Below the pieces are notes generated by a model. It made no database searches. It saw only the letters and a program-made list of their open reading frames with translations, and was not told where the DNA came from. Positions 24,979 to 34,738 of a stretch of DNA of 64,000 nt are shown piece after piece. The DNA is taken from the NCBI GenBank assembly GCA_021781535.1, contig JAJXWO010000007.1:1-64000 (forward strand). The letters run 5' to 3'. How positions within the stretch are numbered: the first letter of the stretch is position 1; each line of letters begins with the position of its first letter. The translations under genes were made by a program, and so were the position numbers. This DNA is from Deltaproteobacteria bacterium (GTDB taxonomy: Bacteria > Desulfobacterota > Desulfuromonadia > Geobacterales > Pseudopelobacteraceae).

Positions 24979-26529
24979 TCAGGGCTGCAGATCAACAGCA
25001 CTGCGGGGATTTTTTATTTTGAATTCCAGATAGTGCGCAGCCTTTTTTAATTTTTCGTTGCATGTTGCCATATCCGTAAACATGCCAAGTGCGCCAAGCA
25101 CCCGTTGTTCTGCATTTTGACTGGCAAACCCTTCTCCTTCAGCAATTCCCCGCAAATAACTCAGAAGAGATTTTTGTTCTTCTTCACTCTGTAAACGCTT
25201 CGGATCGGCAATAAACAGCAGATAGCGGGCTTTATCACGAACCGGCCGCCCAAGGTGCTTTTCAGCCAGAAGCGACTCGACAACCGTTGCAATACTTCCC
25301 TGTTCGGCAAAATTCAGGTTCCTGTTCTCCAGATAAGAGCCAAGACATTCCAGAGCAGCCAGACGGCTTGAAGGATCCGCTATTTCAAACAGCAACAACT
25401 CTGCTGCCTGCAACTTCAGGACATCCGGCTGTTCGGGATGGAGAAAACAACGAATCATCAAGGCTAATTTTTCCTGCGCAACCGGAGTCATTGCTCCATC
25501 ACTTACCTTTGAGCGAATCTGTTTCAACAACTCACGCTTGTTGTCATATTCGCCAAAACGAATCTGGACAATCAGAGCACGAACCTGCTGATCTTCAGCC
25601 ACATCCCACAATTCATCAACGGCCCGCAGAATTTTACCGCAAATGGTCCGGATCTTCTCCTCCATGGGCGGTTCATCCTGATTCCAATAATCCGGATACG
25701 TGTCAAGAACCGTGTCGAACAATTCAGGATCTTTTGTTTTTTCCAGTATGGACTTGAAATAGGACAGGATCTTGATCTGATAATTGCTGCCGCCATCCTT
25801 CAGCGGACGGAGCAGGTCATCCAGAAAAGTGTTATTCAACCCGGAGGCCCCGCTGCAGAGATAGCGATACACTCCCTCGGCCTTATCAACCTGTTTTTCA
25901 ATGTATTTGCGGCGCAGGGTTTCACCCAGGTTGGTAGACTGGACTTTTTTGAAAAAAACACTCAGCAGGCTTGTTGCATGATGTTTGATATTATTGTCGA
26001 TTCCATCCGACACGACAATATCCAGACAGGCATCAAAAATTTTTACCTGTTCGGGTTCATCAGAGGATGAATCGATATAATCTTCGACAATAGCCAGAAT
26101 TTCAGACATGTGAGTGCGGTTACGGCTATTGAGAAGCGTGGTGAATGTCTCACGCAGAGAGCCTGAATCGACGATTCCAAACAGAAACTTGACGGCCGCA
26201 TTCCTGCTTGAAGTTCCCTTGCCGTCGGCAGATTTCAGCAGCTTCAGAATGCTTTCTGCCGGGTCGGTAACCCAGTCCGGCACCAGATCCTCCATAAAAC
26301 GCTCCGATTTTCTTCGGACCAGAGCGTCCAGATCATAAATAAAATAACGAGCCACATCAATCCGAAACTCTTTGCTGGCGGCGGAAGAGGCGATAGTTTC
26401 AAGGGCTGCAGCCTTGTCTTTGGCAGAGAGGCGGGCAATTTCCTTTTTTGCCTTGGATGAGTCATTGATTTTTACATAAAAATTGACTATGTCTTTAACC
26501 GATACTTCCGCATCTCCATCGATTTCCAT
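24979..26529 (-). CDS. HEAT-like alpha-solenoid protein, unknown function
   Basis: A 516-residue, almost entirely helical, cytosolic protein without signal peptide or TM segment. Repeating helix pairs of 35-45 residues, rich in Leu/Ala with charged loops, resemble degenerate HEAT/ARM repeats, so a protein-binding scaffold is likely. No enzymatic motif is visible. I choose the ATG at 26529, which has GGAAAGG eight bases upstream; an in-frame TTG 42 bases earlier has no site. It is divergent from the DUF4139-like gene (110 bases between) and convergent with the sulfur operon. I do not recognise a named family. Confidence 0.7.
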   Translation of the reverse strand: MEIDGDAEVSVKDIVNFYVKINDSSKAKKEIARLSAKDKAAALETIASSAASKEFRIDVARYFIYDLDALVRRKSERFMEDLVPDWVTDPAESILKLLKSADGKGTSSRNAAVKFLFGIVDSGSLRETFTTLLNSRNRTHMSEILAIVEDYIDSSSDEPEQVKIFDACLDIVVSDGIDNNIKHHATSLLSVFFKKVQSTNLGETLRRKYIEKQVDKAEGVYRYLCSGASGLNNTFLDDLLRPLKDGGSNYQIKILSYFKSILEKTKDPELFDTVLDTYPDYWNQDEPPMEEKIRTICGKILRAVDELWDVAEDQQVRALIVQIRFGEYDNKRELLKQIRSKVSDGAMTPVAQEKLALMIRCFLHPEQPDVLKLQAAELLLFEIADPSSRLAALECLGSYLENRNLNFAEQGSIATVVESLLAEKHLGRPVRDKARYLLFIADPKRLQSEEEQKSLLSYLRGIAEGEGFASQNAEQRVLGALGMFTDMATCNEKLKKAAHYLEFKIKNPRSAVDLQP

Positions 26530-26639
26530 GTGTGGTGCCTTTCCGTACAGTTTGTGTGAGTATAGCCGCAAGAGTTCTCATACGCAACATCATCGCTGCC
26601 ATGCCATAAAAAAACCACATCCGCCCGGGGGAGAGACAC

Positions 26640-27650
26640 ATGCGCATCAAACCACACCTGATCAACAAGATATCGTCTCACCTCTTGAGCTGCGTCTTCC
26701 TCATTACCTGCTCTGTCAGCGCGGCATCGGCGGAGAGCAGAATAACCTTCTATCGCGATGGCGCCCTACTCCACCAGGAAGCAGGAGCAGTGAAAGGGGT
26801 CATTGTTACCACGATCTCTGCCGGACTGCTGGAGCATTCACTTACCATTATTCCGTCACCCGGCACCACGATTTTAAGTGTTGAAACACGCACGGGCGAG
26901 CCCTTAAACAGACCTGACAAGGAGCTCGAAGCCCTGGCCGAACAGCGGCGACGGCTGGGGGACCGCTTGCAGGCTTTAGAAACCCGCGAAGCTATTTTTA
27001 CCGCCGCAGCCAAAACGCAAAGCGGCAAAGCACCGCGCAAAACCAAGGCGAACCCCGACCCGATGCTGGCCATCCGCCAGGGAACGGACTTTGCCATTGC
27101 CCAGCTTGAGACGGTTTATACCGCCCGCCGCATAACGACACAGGAGATCCGGAAAATCGACGAACGCCTCGCCACAACAGCCAGGAAGAGCAGTCAATTA
27201 CCGGAAATCTCCGTACGGATAGCTGTCACTCCCCCCCGCGGCAGAGTAACACTCCGCTATGCAACGGCGGAACATGGCTGGCTGCCGCAGTACAATCTGT
27301 ATCTGACTGGTACCGGTCCTGCACAACTGCAGCTTTCTGCACGGGTAACCGGAAGCATGCGCGGTTATCAGGTGCGCGTTTCACCAGGGTCGCTTGCTGA
27401 AAGCACCGGTGCAGAAACCTTTTCGGCTCAGTCAGGCAGCGCACTTCTTGCCAGCTACCGCGTGCCGATAACGGACCAGCGCTATACGGAAGGGGTTTTT
27501 AATCGTTTTTCCGGCAGGATTACGAACAGCAGCCCGAACTATCTTCCACCTGGGGACTCCAGGCTGTTTCGGAACGGGGCATATCTGGGGAAATTCCGCT
27601 TTGAGGGGTTTTCGTCGGGGCGGAGCACGGTTATTTCACTGGGAGAGTGA
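26640..27650 (+). CDS. Exported DUF4139-type protein, short form
   Basis: A 336-residue protein with a signal peptide (cleavage near residue 31, ASA/ESR). An N-terminal beta domain (about 32-95) is followed by a charged coiled-coil stretch (about 98-195, ELEALAEQRRRLGDRLQALE) and a C-terminal beta region containing YATAEHGWLPQYNLYLTG (about 206-223). The middle and end resemble the DUF4140-coiled coil-DUF4139 layout of mucoidy-inhibitor-like proteins, which usually exceed 500 residues, so this is a shortened version. The ATG follows GGGGGAG. It overlaps the convergent kinase gene by 15 bases. Confidence 0.6.
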   Translation: MRIKPHLINKISSHLLSCVFLITCSVSAASAESRITFYRDGALLHQEAGAVKGVIVTTISAGLLEHSLTIIPSPGTTILSVETRTGEPLNRPDKELEALAEQRRRLGDRLQALETREAIFTAAAKTQSGKAPRKTKANPDPMLAIRQGTDFAIAQLETVYTARRITTQEIRKIDERLATTARKSSQLPEISVRIAVTPPRGRVTLRYATAEHGWLPQYNLYLTGTGPAQLQLSARVTGSMRGYQVRVSPGSLAESTGAETFSAQSGSALLASYRVPITDQRYTEGVFNRFSGRITNSSPNYLPPGDSRLFRNGAYLGKFRFEGFSSGRSTVISLGE

Positions 27651-29906
27651 CGGAAGTGGCTCCGCGTGCAGCAGCCCTTTTACCGTGGTCATCAATGCAT
27701 CAACGGTAAACGGTTTCTGCAGAAAATTCAGATCTTCAGCCAATTCACCATCAATTACAATACCATTATTTGTATAGCCGGAGATGTACAGCACCTTTTT
27801 TATGACCGGGTACTCCACCGTTATCCGCTCAAAAAGCTGTTGTCCGTTCATGCCCGGCATGACAACGTCGGTGATGACCAGATCCACTTTCCCCGCAATT
27901 TCCTTCAACAGTTCCAGTGCATGATCGGCATGTTCTGCGCTGTAAACAGTATAGCCAAACCCTTCAAGCAACTCACACGACATGGCGCGCACCATCTCAT
28001 TATCCTCAACAAGCAGAATCACCGCGCTGCCGGAATAATCTAGGTCATCTTGTTCTTGTCCGGCTCCGATGACCTGCGGTTTTTCATCGCAGACCGGAAT
28101 GTAGATCTTGAATGTCGTGCCGGCACCGACTGTGCTGACTGCCTTGATATAGCCGTTATGCTGCTTGACGATGCCATACACACTTGCCAGGCCAAGGCCG
28201 GTGCCGTGACCGACTTCCTTGGTGGAAAAAAAGGGTTCAAAGATGCGCGACATGGTATCAGCGGTCATGCCGCAGCCGTTATCCGCACATGACAGCAGCA
28301 CAAAACGCCCCGGGCTCATGCCGGGATGACGACGGGCACATTCATCATCAATCATCACGTGTCCGGTTTTAATTAAAATACTGCCGTTGGCGACTATCGC
28401 ATCCTGAGCGTTCAACACCAGGTTCAGAAGTACCTGCTCTATCTTGGAACTGTCAGCGCGAACCACGACCGGCTGGCTGGCAAGCTGCAGTGTGAAGTTG
28501 ATGTTTTCCCGCAACGCCCGGCGAACCATCGCATGAAATGACAAGATGACGTCACCGAGGTCGATCACCTGCATCTGCATGACCTGCTTCCGGCCAAAAC
28601 TGAGCAACTGCTGTGTCAGATCACGGGCCTTGCTGGAGGCCTTGATGATGCCGTCAAGCTGTGTCCGCGCCTTTTCGTTATCCGGTAACGAACGTTTGAG
28701 CATATCAGTGTAGATAAGAATCGGCGTGAGCAGATTGTTGAAATCGTGGGCAATGCCTCCTGACAGATGCCCTATTGCCTCCATCTTCTGCGCCTGGCTC
28801 AGCAGATGCTCCAGCTCCATACGCTCGGCGTCACCCTTGCTCCGTTCAATAGCAATGGCGGCAAAGGCCGCTGCCTGCTGAATAAGTGATATTTCATCTT
28901 CAGTTGGTGTTGCCGGGGTATGACGATAGACGCCAAAGGTGCCGAGAAGGGAGCCGGAGGACGAAATGATCGGTTCCGACCAGCAGGAACGAAGCCCCGC
29001 TTCGTAAGAGGGCGCAAAGTTTTTCCAGAACGGGTGGGTATCCATATCCTCCACAATAACCCGTTCCCGCCGGAAGGCGGCCGTGCCGCACGAACCGATC
29101 CCCTCGCCGATTTTGGTGCGATGTATAGCCGTGAGATAGGAATCGGGAAGACTGGGTGCCGCCCCGTTCAGCAACTGCATGCCGTCATCACTGACCAGCA
29201 TGATCGAGCAGAGCATCCCCGGGTTTCCCTTTTCAATTGAGAGCGTAATAAACGAAAGTAACTCCGGAAGCGACTCCCCGCCGGCAATCCGCCCAAGAAT
29301 CCCTGCCCGGTTCTGTTCGCAATACTCGGCTTTTTTCAGATTGTTGATATTTTTTACGATATAGGCAGCCCTGATGATGGCTCCCTGCTCGTCAAATATC
29401 GGGTCAACCGACACTTCATACCACGTATTGTCACGATTCATTTGAACGGAGGCGCGTTTTCCGGTTGCCAGCATCGTATCAAAAGGGCAGTCCCTTCTCG
29501 GTTTGACATTACCATATGTTACCTGACAGCAATGCAATCCGACGATGTCCTGCGGTGCTCCGCCAAAAATATTCTGTGAAGCCCGGTTGGCGCGAATAAT
29601 GTGCCGATCCTTGTCCAGCAGCCAGACCGCATCCTCGATAGCATCAAAAGTTTCCCGCCACTCCGACGCCACTCCCTTCAGTTTTTGTTCAAGATAATTT
29701 TGATCGTCCTGACTCGATTTTCTGAGATTGTGCAATTGGGACAGAAAAAGAGCCGTCATTGCGAGGACACCGGCAATGAAACTGAAAATGACCAGTTTGT
29801 ATTCATGCAGACTGCTCCAGTACAACAGCGCAGCCAGCACCAGCAATACAATCGCAGCCATACTGACAATGCTGCGGCGTATCTGATGAGAATACTCGAT
29901 CGGCAT
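27636..29906 (-). CDS. Hybrid histidine kinase: 2TM-PAS-GAF-HisKA-HATPase-REC
   Basis: A 756-residue sensor kinase. Two N-terminal TM helices (about 14-33 and 38-56) are followed by a PAS domain (about 85-190) with a cysteine-rich loop (C126, C127, C140), a GAF domain (about 205-355), HisKA with the phospho-acceptor H387 in GGIAHDFNN, an HATPase domain (about 490-615, [14 protein letters not shown]) and a C-terminal receiver (about 632-750, [11 protein letters not shown]). The GAF and PAS domains suggest a small-molecule or redox input. It is the last of the fourteen-gene chemosensory run, 27 bases after the GGDEF-EAL gene, and ends 15 bases into the convergent gene. Confidence 0.93.
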   Translation of the reverse strand: MPIEYSHQIRRSIVSMAAIVLLVLAALLYWSSLHEYKLVIFSFIAGVLAMTALFLSQLHNLRKSSQDDQNYLEQKLKGVASEWRETFDAIEDAVWLLDKDRHIIRANRASQNIFGGAPQDIVGLHCCQVTYGNVKPRRDCPFDTMLATGKRASVQMNRDNTWYEVSVDPIFDEQGAIIRAAYIVKNINNLKKAEYCEQNRAGILGRIAGGESLPELLSFITLSIEKGNPGMLCSIMLVSDDGMQLLNGAAPSLPDSYLTAIHRTKIGEGIGSCGTAAFRRERVIVEDMDTHPFWKNFAPSYEAGLRSCWSEPIISSSGSLLGTFGVYRHTPATPTEDEISLIQQAAAFAAIAIERSKGDAERMELEHLLSQAQKMEAIGHLSGGIAHDFNNLLTPILIYTDMLKRSLPDNEKARTQLDGIIKASSKARDLTQQLLSFGRKQVMQMQVIDLGDVILSFHAMVRRALRENINFTLQLASQPVVVRADSSKIEQVLLNLVLNAQDAIVANGSILIKTGHVMIDDECARRHPGMSPGRFVLLSCADNGCGMTADTMSRIFEPFFSTKEVGHGTGLGLASVYGIVKQHNGYIKAVSTVGAGTTFKIYIPVCDEKPQVIGAGQEQDDLDYSGSAVILLVEDNEMVRAMSCELLEGFGYTVYSAEHADHALELLKEIAGKVDLVITDVVMPGMNGQQLFERITVEYPVIKKVLYISGYTNNGIVIDGELAEDLNFLQKPFTVDALMTTVKGLLHAEPLPSLSQ

Positions 29907-29933
29907 GAGGTTACTCCCGGATAGATTGGTGCG

Positions 29934-32111
29934 TTACGCTTGTACTAATAGCATATCTTCAGGGTTAATTAAAGAGCCGGGGCGGTATGTATAACCGGGA
30001 GCGTTCCACTCCCGGCAAAATGACATAAAATCATCCGACTTCAGCGGCCCGCTGAAATAGAATCCCTGGATGATGCCGCACTTCCGCTCCGCCAGATAGC
30101 GCAGTTGTTCCTCCGTCTCAACACCTTCAGCCACCAGTTCCATATCCAGGCCATGCCCCATCGCGATGATTGTATTAACCACCGCCGCATCGTTTCTGGT
30201 TATCAACATCCGCTGGACAAACGACATGTCGATTTTTAACTCATTGATAGGCAAGCGCCCCAGATATTCGAGTGATGAGTACCCGGTGCCGAAATCATCC
30301 AACGAAAGGATAACGCCGATGTTTGCCAGAGCGGTCATTTTTTCAAGGGTACGCACACTGTCAACCATGACCATGCTTTCGGTCAACTCGAGACAGAGGC
30401 AGTGCGGATCAAGCCCGGTCGCTTCGAGTACCCGCTTGACGGCAACATCAATATCACTGCGCATGAACTGCAATGCCGAAATATTAACCGACAAGCGCAG
30501 CATCGGCAGGTCTGACTTCTGCCATGCAACAGCCTGCAAACAGGCCTGCCACAGCACCCACTCGCCGACAACAACGATCATGCCGCTCTCCTCCAGAATC
30601 GGCACAAAAAGTGATGGGGGAACAGGGTCTTCCCCGACCGGCGTCCAGCGGAGCAACGCCTCGGCACCGATCACTGTACCACGAACATGATCTATCTGCG
30701 GCTGGTAGTTGAGGCTGAACTCACCACGATCGATCGCTTTATGAAGCTTTGCCTCCAGAGCAAAGCGCTTCTCCAGCTGGCTGTTGAGTTCGCGGGTATA
30801 GAAGCAGACAGAGTTTTTACCTTCTTTCTTTGCCTGGTACATGGCGGCTTCGCCGTTTTTAAGGAGGCTTTCCATGCATTCGCCATCCTCCGGGTAGAAC
30901 ACCACGCCGATACTGGCGGTCGCTATGATCTCTGTACCTTTGATGGTAAAGACCTCATTCATGGCGCTGCGGATCTGCTCGGCACGCAGGGTTGCATCGT
31001 CGGCGCACATTGATAACGGCGGAATTACCGTAAATTCATCCCCCACAAAACGGGATACGACACAACTGTGCCCGCATACGGCTTCCAAGCGGCGGGCAAT
31101 TTCTTTTATGAGCATGTCACCGAATTCATGTCCGAACGTGTCATTGACATACTTGAGGTTATCGATATCCAGCACCAGCAAGGTCAGGTACTGGTCAGCG
31201 CCGTTCATCGACTCCAGCTGCAGTTCAAGATGCTGCTGGAAATAGTGCCGGTTCGGGAGGCCGGTCAGGACATCAAAATTGGCCTGGTAGTAGAGCTGTT
31301 CTTCATGAATCTTGCGGCCGGTAATATCCTCTTTGTTGGCAACATAACTAGTGATTGTGCCGTTCTCATCCTTGATCGGCGCAATACTGGCCAACTCCCA
31401 GTACTGCCGCCCGTCCTTGGTTTTGTTACACAATTCTCCCTGCCACTCCTTGCCGGAGCTGATCGTTTGCCACAAATCAATGTAATAGCTGTCCGGTTGT
31501 TTGTCGGATTTGAGAATACGCGGATTTTGTCCGAGCGCCTCTTCAGCGCTATAGCCGGATACCTCCGTGAATTTGGGGTTGACATACTCTATCGTCCCAT
31601 TGACATCGGTAATAACAACGCTGATGGCGCTCTGCTCGACGGCGATGCTCAACTTGTGCAGTTCTGCAGTCCGCTGCCTGACCATACGCTCAAGATTTTC
31701 ATGGTAGTCCCGGTTTTCCTGCACCAGATGAGCCCGCTCAATGCAGCGGGCAACGACCAGCTCCAGTTCGATCAGGTCTACAACCGGCTTAGGCAGGTAG
31801 TCCCAGGCGCCGCGCCGCAAGGCGTCCGTCGCATCTTTCAGCACACCGGTTCCCGAGAGGACGATGACCGGCAGGTTATCATCCAGCTGTTTGACCGCAT
31901 CAACCACTTCCAGACCGTCTACATTCGGCATGCGCAGGTCAGTTATGACAACGTCCGGACGCATGGCGGTTATCATGTTGATCCCGTCACACCCATCACA
32001 GGCCTGAATAACATTAAAACCACAGTCCTCGAAAAATGCCGCTATGCTGCTGCGGACCGACTCTTCATCGTCTATGGTCAACAACACCATGTTGGTGGAC
32101 AGCCCATTCAT
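29934..32111 (-). CDS. Response regulator REC-PAS-GGDEF-EAL
   Basis: A 725-residue cytosolic c-di-GMP enzyme. Receiver (about 8-125) with phospho-acceptor D58, PAS (about 152-270), GGDEF (about 285-445) and EAL (about 455-705). The cyclase signature is VGDEF, not GGDEF, and no RxxD inhibitory site is visible before it, so cyclase activity is doubtful. The EAL domain keeps GAEALLRW, DDFGTGYSS, KIDMSF and VAEGVET, expected for an active phosphodiesterase. Its ATG overlaps the preceding receiver's stop by one base and has AGGAG nine bases upstream. It is the c-di-GMP output of the chemosensory operon. Confidence 0.95.
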   Translation of the reverse strand: MNGLSTNMVLLTIDDEESVRSSIAAFFEDCGFNVIQACDGCDGINMITAMRPDVVITDLRMPNVDGLEVVDAVKQLDDNLPVIVLSGTGVLKDATDALRRGAWDYLPKPVVDLIELELVVARCIERAHLVQENRDYHENLERMVRQRTAELHKLSIAVEQSAISVVITDVNGTIEYVNPKFTEVSGYSAEEALGQNPRILKSDKQPDSYYIDLWQTISSGKEWQGELCNKTKDGRQYWELASIAPIKDENGTITSYVANKEDITGRKIHEEQLYYQANFDVLTGLPNRHYFQQHLELQLESMNGADQYLTLLVLDIDNLKYVNDTFGHEFGDMLIKEIARRLEAVCGHSCVVSRFVGDEFTVIPPLSMCADDATLRAEQIRSAMNEVFTIKGTEIIATASIGVVFYPEDGECMESLLKNGEAAMYQAKKEGKNSVCFYTRELNSQLEKRFALEAKLHKAIDRGEFSLNYQPQIDHVRGTVIGAEALLRWTPVGEDPVPPSLFVPILEESGMIVVVGEWVLWQACLQAVAWQKSDLPMLRLSVNISALQFMRSDIDVAVKRVLEATGLDPHCLCLELTESMVMVDSVRTLEKMTALANIGVILSLDDFGTGYSSLEYLGRLPINELKIDMSFVQRMLITRNDAAVVNTIIAMGHGLDMELVAEGVETEEQLRYLAERKCGIIQGFYFSGPLKSDDFMSFCREWNAPGYTYRPGSLINPEDMLLVQA

Positions 32112-32500
32112 TATCTACATCTCCTTGTTGCGGCACACTTTTTGATTTTATGAACCAATTTGGAAAGTTCATGAATCGGTTTCAGCAAAACATCATCAGC
32201 GCTCATGCCGATGGCGTTCAGTTCATCGGACAAGCAATACATCATGCCGGTATGAATCAGATAGCCGGTCTCCGGGCTGAAAGTATGAGCCGTGACAATA
32301 AACTCTTCGCCATTCATGCCTGAAAGACGCATATCAGATATGCAAACCGCCGGATGAATGGCAGTAATCACTTGCAACGCCTCCTCGCCGCTGGCGGCGC
32401 AATACACGCTGAACCCTTCATCTTCCAGATAAGCCGCCACGCTGTCGCGAATCATTTCGTCATCATCCACCAGCAGCACTCTGATATCGGCGTTGTTCAT
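32111..32500 (-). CDS. Single-domain response regulator
   Basis: A receiver-only protein of 129 residues with acidic pocket VDDDE (residues 11-15), phospho-acceptor D56 (ISDMRLSGMNG) and no output domain. Start: two adjacent ATGs follow GGGGAGGGG; the second, at 32500, has better spacing. The stop of the upstream kinase overlaps them (ATGATG), so kinase and receiver are coupled and almost certainly cognate. It is followed by REC-PAS-GGDEF-EAL with a one-base overlap, suggesting a local phosphorelay. Confidence 0.9.
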   Translation of the reverse strand: MNNADIRVLLVDDDEMIRDSVAAYLEDEGFSVYCAASGEEALQVITAIHPAVCISDMRLSGMNGEEFIVTAHTFSPETGYLIHTGMMYCLSDELNAIGMSADDVLLKPIHELSKLVHKIKKCAATRRCR

Positions 32501-33699
32501 CATCCCCTCCCCTGCAGCGGAAGCTTTATGGTAAAACAGCTTCCCGTACCCGGGCATGACTGGACTTCTATCAAGCCGTGGTGCCCCTTGGTAACAATCG
32601 CATAGGCTACCGACAGCCCCAAACCGGTGCCGACACCAACCTCTTTGGTGGAAAAAAACGGCTCAAAAACCCGTAGACGGGTTGCTTCCGCCATGCCGGG
32701 GCCATTGTCCTCGATGTCGATCCGGGCCATCCCCTCGAAAAGTCCGGTCCGCAGCGTAATTCGCGGGCGCCGTTCCATAGCGGCATCCGCCATGGCCTCA
32801 GCCGCGTTTTTTATAATATTCAGCAGTACCTGTTCCATTTCCGTCACGGACATCTGCACCGGCGGCAGATCAGCGGCATAAAGACGCTGCAGTTCAATGC
32901 GGGGGAAATCATATTTTTTCTTCATGTCATAATCTGTGCCGGCCAACTCCACCACCCTGTCCAGCAGTTCAGAAAGTTTAAAGTGTCCAGTACCGGAGTC
33001 GCTGCGGCGGCTGAAGTGAAGCATATTTGATATGATGTCAGAGGCTCTGATGCCGGCGCTGCGGATGTGGCTGATAAAATCAAAGATACCCCTTTTTTGC
33101 ATATAGGCGCGTATCAGGTCGAGGTCAACGCCAATCTCGGCGGCAGCTTTCCGGTTGGCCGGAATGTCCGCTGACACCCGCCGCTCGATGTTCTGGGCAT
33201 GCTGCAGAATGGCTCCCAGCGGATTATTGATCTCGTGCGCCATACCGGCCGCCATGCCGCTGATCATGATCATCTTTTCGGTCTGCGCCATAATATCCTC
33301 AATCCGGACATGCTCGGTTATGTCGTCGATACGAATGACCGCCATTCCCGGCACATCGGAATCGAGCGGATATATCTGCAGTGCATAATAGCGCAGGTCG
33401 ACGCCGCATCCGGACTGGATCCTCGCGTTGGTTAACGGTGACTGACGATCGATAACTGTGGCCACCTGCTGCAGCTCGCCGGCAAACTGAGGAATCAACG
33501 TTTGGAGCAGCTTTCCCTTCGCTTCCACCCCAGCAACGCCGCTGAACTGTTCAAAACGTTTGTTGACCAGATTGATCCGGCCGTCACGATCCACCCTGAC
33601 TATGATTGACGGAAGCGTGTCGAGAATATCCAGCAACGATTTTTGGTGCTTATGTATCTGTTTGGCGGCATCACTATGCGGCACGGCGTATCTCCCCAT
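32500..33699 (-). CDS. Cytosolic PAS histidine kinase
   Basis: A 399-residue soluble kinase with no TM segment. PAS (about 22-130), HisKA with H155 in GMAHEINNPLG, and HATPase (about 285-395; N-box NIIKNAAEAM, G-boxes DNGPGM and GVGTGLGLS). The insert between H155 and the second HisKA helix (about 175-210) is longer than usual. Such soluble kinases usually sense cytosolic cues or work with other proteins. It is 53 bases after the stand-alone CheB gene and overlaps the next receiver gene. Confidence 0.92.
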   Translation of the reverse strand: MGRYAVPHSDAAKQIHKHQKSLLDILDTLPSIIVRVDRDGRINLVNKRFEQFSGVAGVEAKGKLLQTLIPQFAGELQQVATVIDRQSPLTNARIQSGCGVDLRYYALQIYPLDSDVPGMAVIRIDDITEHVRIEDIMAQTEKMIMISGMAAGMAHEINNPLGAILQHAQNIERRVSADIPANRKAAAEIGVDLDLIRAYMQKRGIFDFISHIRSAGIRASDIISNMLHFSRRSDSGTGHFKLSELLDRVVELAGTDYDMKKKYDFPRIELQRLYAADLPPVQMSVTEMEQVLLNIIKNAAEAMADAAMERRPRITLRTGLFEGMARIDIEDNGPGMAEATRLRVFEPFFSTKEVGVGTGLGLSVAYAIVTKGHHGLIEVQSCPGTGSCFTIKLPLQGRG

Positions 33700-33752
33700 T
33701 CATCTTTATCCGAGCTGCTGTTGTTTGAAAATCGTCAATTGACACCGCAGCT

Positions 33753-34349
33753 TCAGTCGTTATGTGGCAGCGGCTCTTCAGACCTCGCAAGCAGTTCCAC
33801 CAGTTTGCAGCCGATTTTATCAAGAGAAACTACGAAATCGACCGCGCCGGTTTCAGAGGCGGCCTTCGGCATGCCATAGATGGCGGACGATTTCCTGTCT
33901 TGGGCAATCGTAACCCCACCCAATGTCTTGATATACCGGATACCTTCGGCACCATCCTTCCCCATGCCGGTCAGTACGACACCGATTAATCGTCTCTGTT
34001 TCAATGGCTTGAGCAATGATTTCATCGCCACATCCGCGGAGGGCTGAACAAAATTGACCCGAGGCCCTTCTTCCAGGATGATACGGCTGTTCCCCTCAAG
34101 TTTGAGGTGGAAGCCACCCGGGGCAAGGTAGATCTGTCCTCTGCGGAGATAGTCACCATCCTCCGCAAGGCCTACCGGCATGGCTGCCACGGCGCCAAGG
34201 CTGCGGGCAATCCGGTAATCCATGCCGGACGGAATGTGCAGCACGATCACAAAAGCCGCATCCAACGGCGGGAGATCGGCAAACAGGCGTTTAAGAGCAA
34301 TCGGCCCTCCTGTTGAAACGCCGATCATGACGATATTCGTAGTGGTCAC
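33753..34349 (-). CDS. Stand-alone CheB methylesterase catalytic domain
   Basis: A 198-residue protein matching only the C-terminal catalytic domain of CheB, which hydrolyses glutamyl-methyl esters on chemoreceptors. The triad is recognisable: S12 in GVSTGGP, H38 in VLHIPSG, D132 in TGMGKDG. The receiver that normally inhibits CheB is missing, but a receiver gene overlaps its start by four bases (ATGA), as if the fusion were split. The same operon also encodes a full CheB. Constitutive or partner-controlled demethylation is an inference. Confidence 0.93.
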   Translation of the reverse strand: MTTTNIVMIGVSTGGPIALKRLFADLPPLDAAFVIVLHIPSGMDYRIARSLGAVAAMPVGLAEDGDYLRRGQIYLAPGGFHLKLEGNSRIILEEGPRVNFVQPSADVAMKSLLKPLKQRRLIGVVLTGMGKDGAEGIRYIKTLGGVTIAQDRKSSAIYGMPKAASETGAVDFVVSLDKIGCKLVELLARSEEPLPHND

Positions 34350-34738
34350 GTCACGTCCCCCTCAGTCTGCAGCAGGCTCAGGTAATAGTGGATAGAATCG
34401 AGCAGGGATTGAATATAGAAAGGCTTGGTTATATAGTCAGTTACATACTCCTGCAGCCCTTCCATTTTATCGCCGGGGGCATCCATGGCCGTAAGCATGA
34501 CGATAATATTGCCTTCGTACAAACCGTTCCCGACAATCTCCCGGATCGTGTCCCAGCCATCCATCACCGGCATCATGACGTCCATCAGGATAACCCCTCT
34601 GAAGCCGGATTCAAGGTACCCGAGACACTCTTTGCCGCTGGAGGCGCTAACGAGATCTATCCCTTCCGCCTGAAACAGCATCTCGGCAGCTTCCCTGATC
34701 ATCTCCTCGTCATCGACAATCATTATTCTGCTATCCAT
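34346..34738 (-). CDS. Single-domain response regulator (CheY-like)
   Basis: A 130-residue receiver with VDDEE (residues 8-12), phospho-acceptor D53 in MDVMMPVMDG and the conserved lysine in ITKPFY (about K105). No output domain. It overlaps the upstream PAS kinase by eight bases and the stand-alone CheB by four, so the three are translated together. It may receive phosphate from that kinase and act on the stand-alone CheB, replacing the receiver CheB normally carries. Confidence 0.93.
   Translation of the reverse strand: MDSRIMIVDDEEMIREAAEMLFQAEGIDLVSASSGKECLGYLESGFRGVILMDVMMPVMDGWDTIREIVGNGLYEGNIIVMLTAMDAPGDKMEGLQEYVTDYITKPFYIQSLLDSIHYYLSLLQTEGDVT

Noticed and set aside
31068-32153. 361-residue plus-strand open frame
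   Set aside because: It is wholly antisense to the REC-PAS-GGDEF-EAL gene and its product has no domain sense; the minus-strand protein has clear catalytic motifs.
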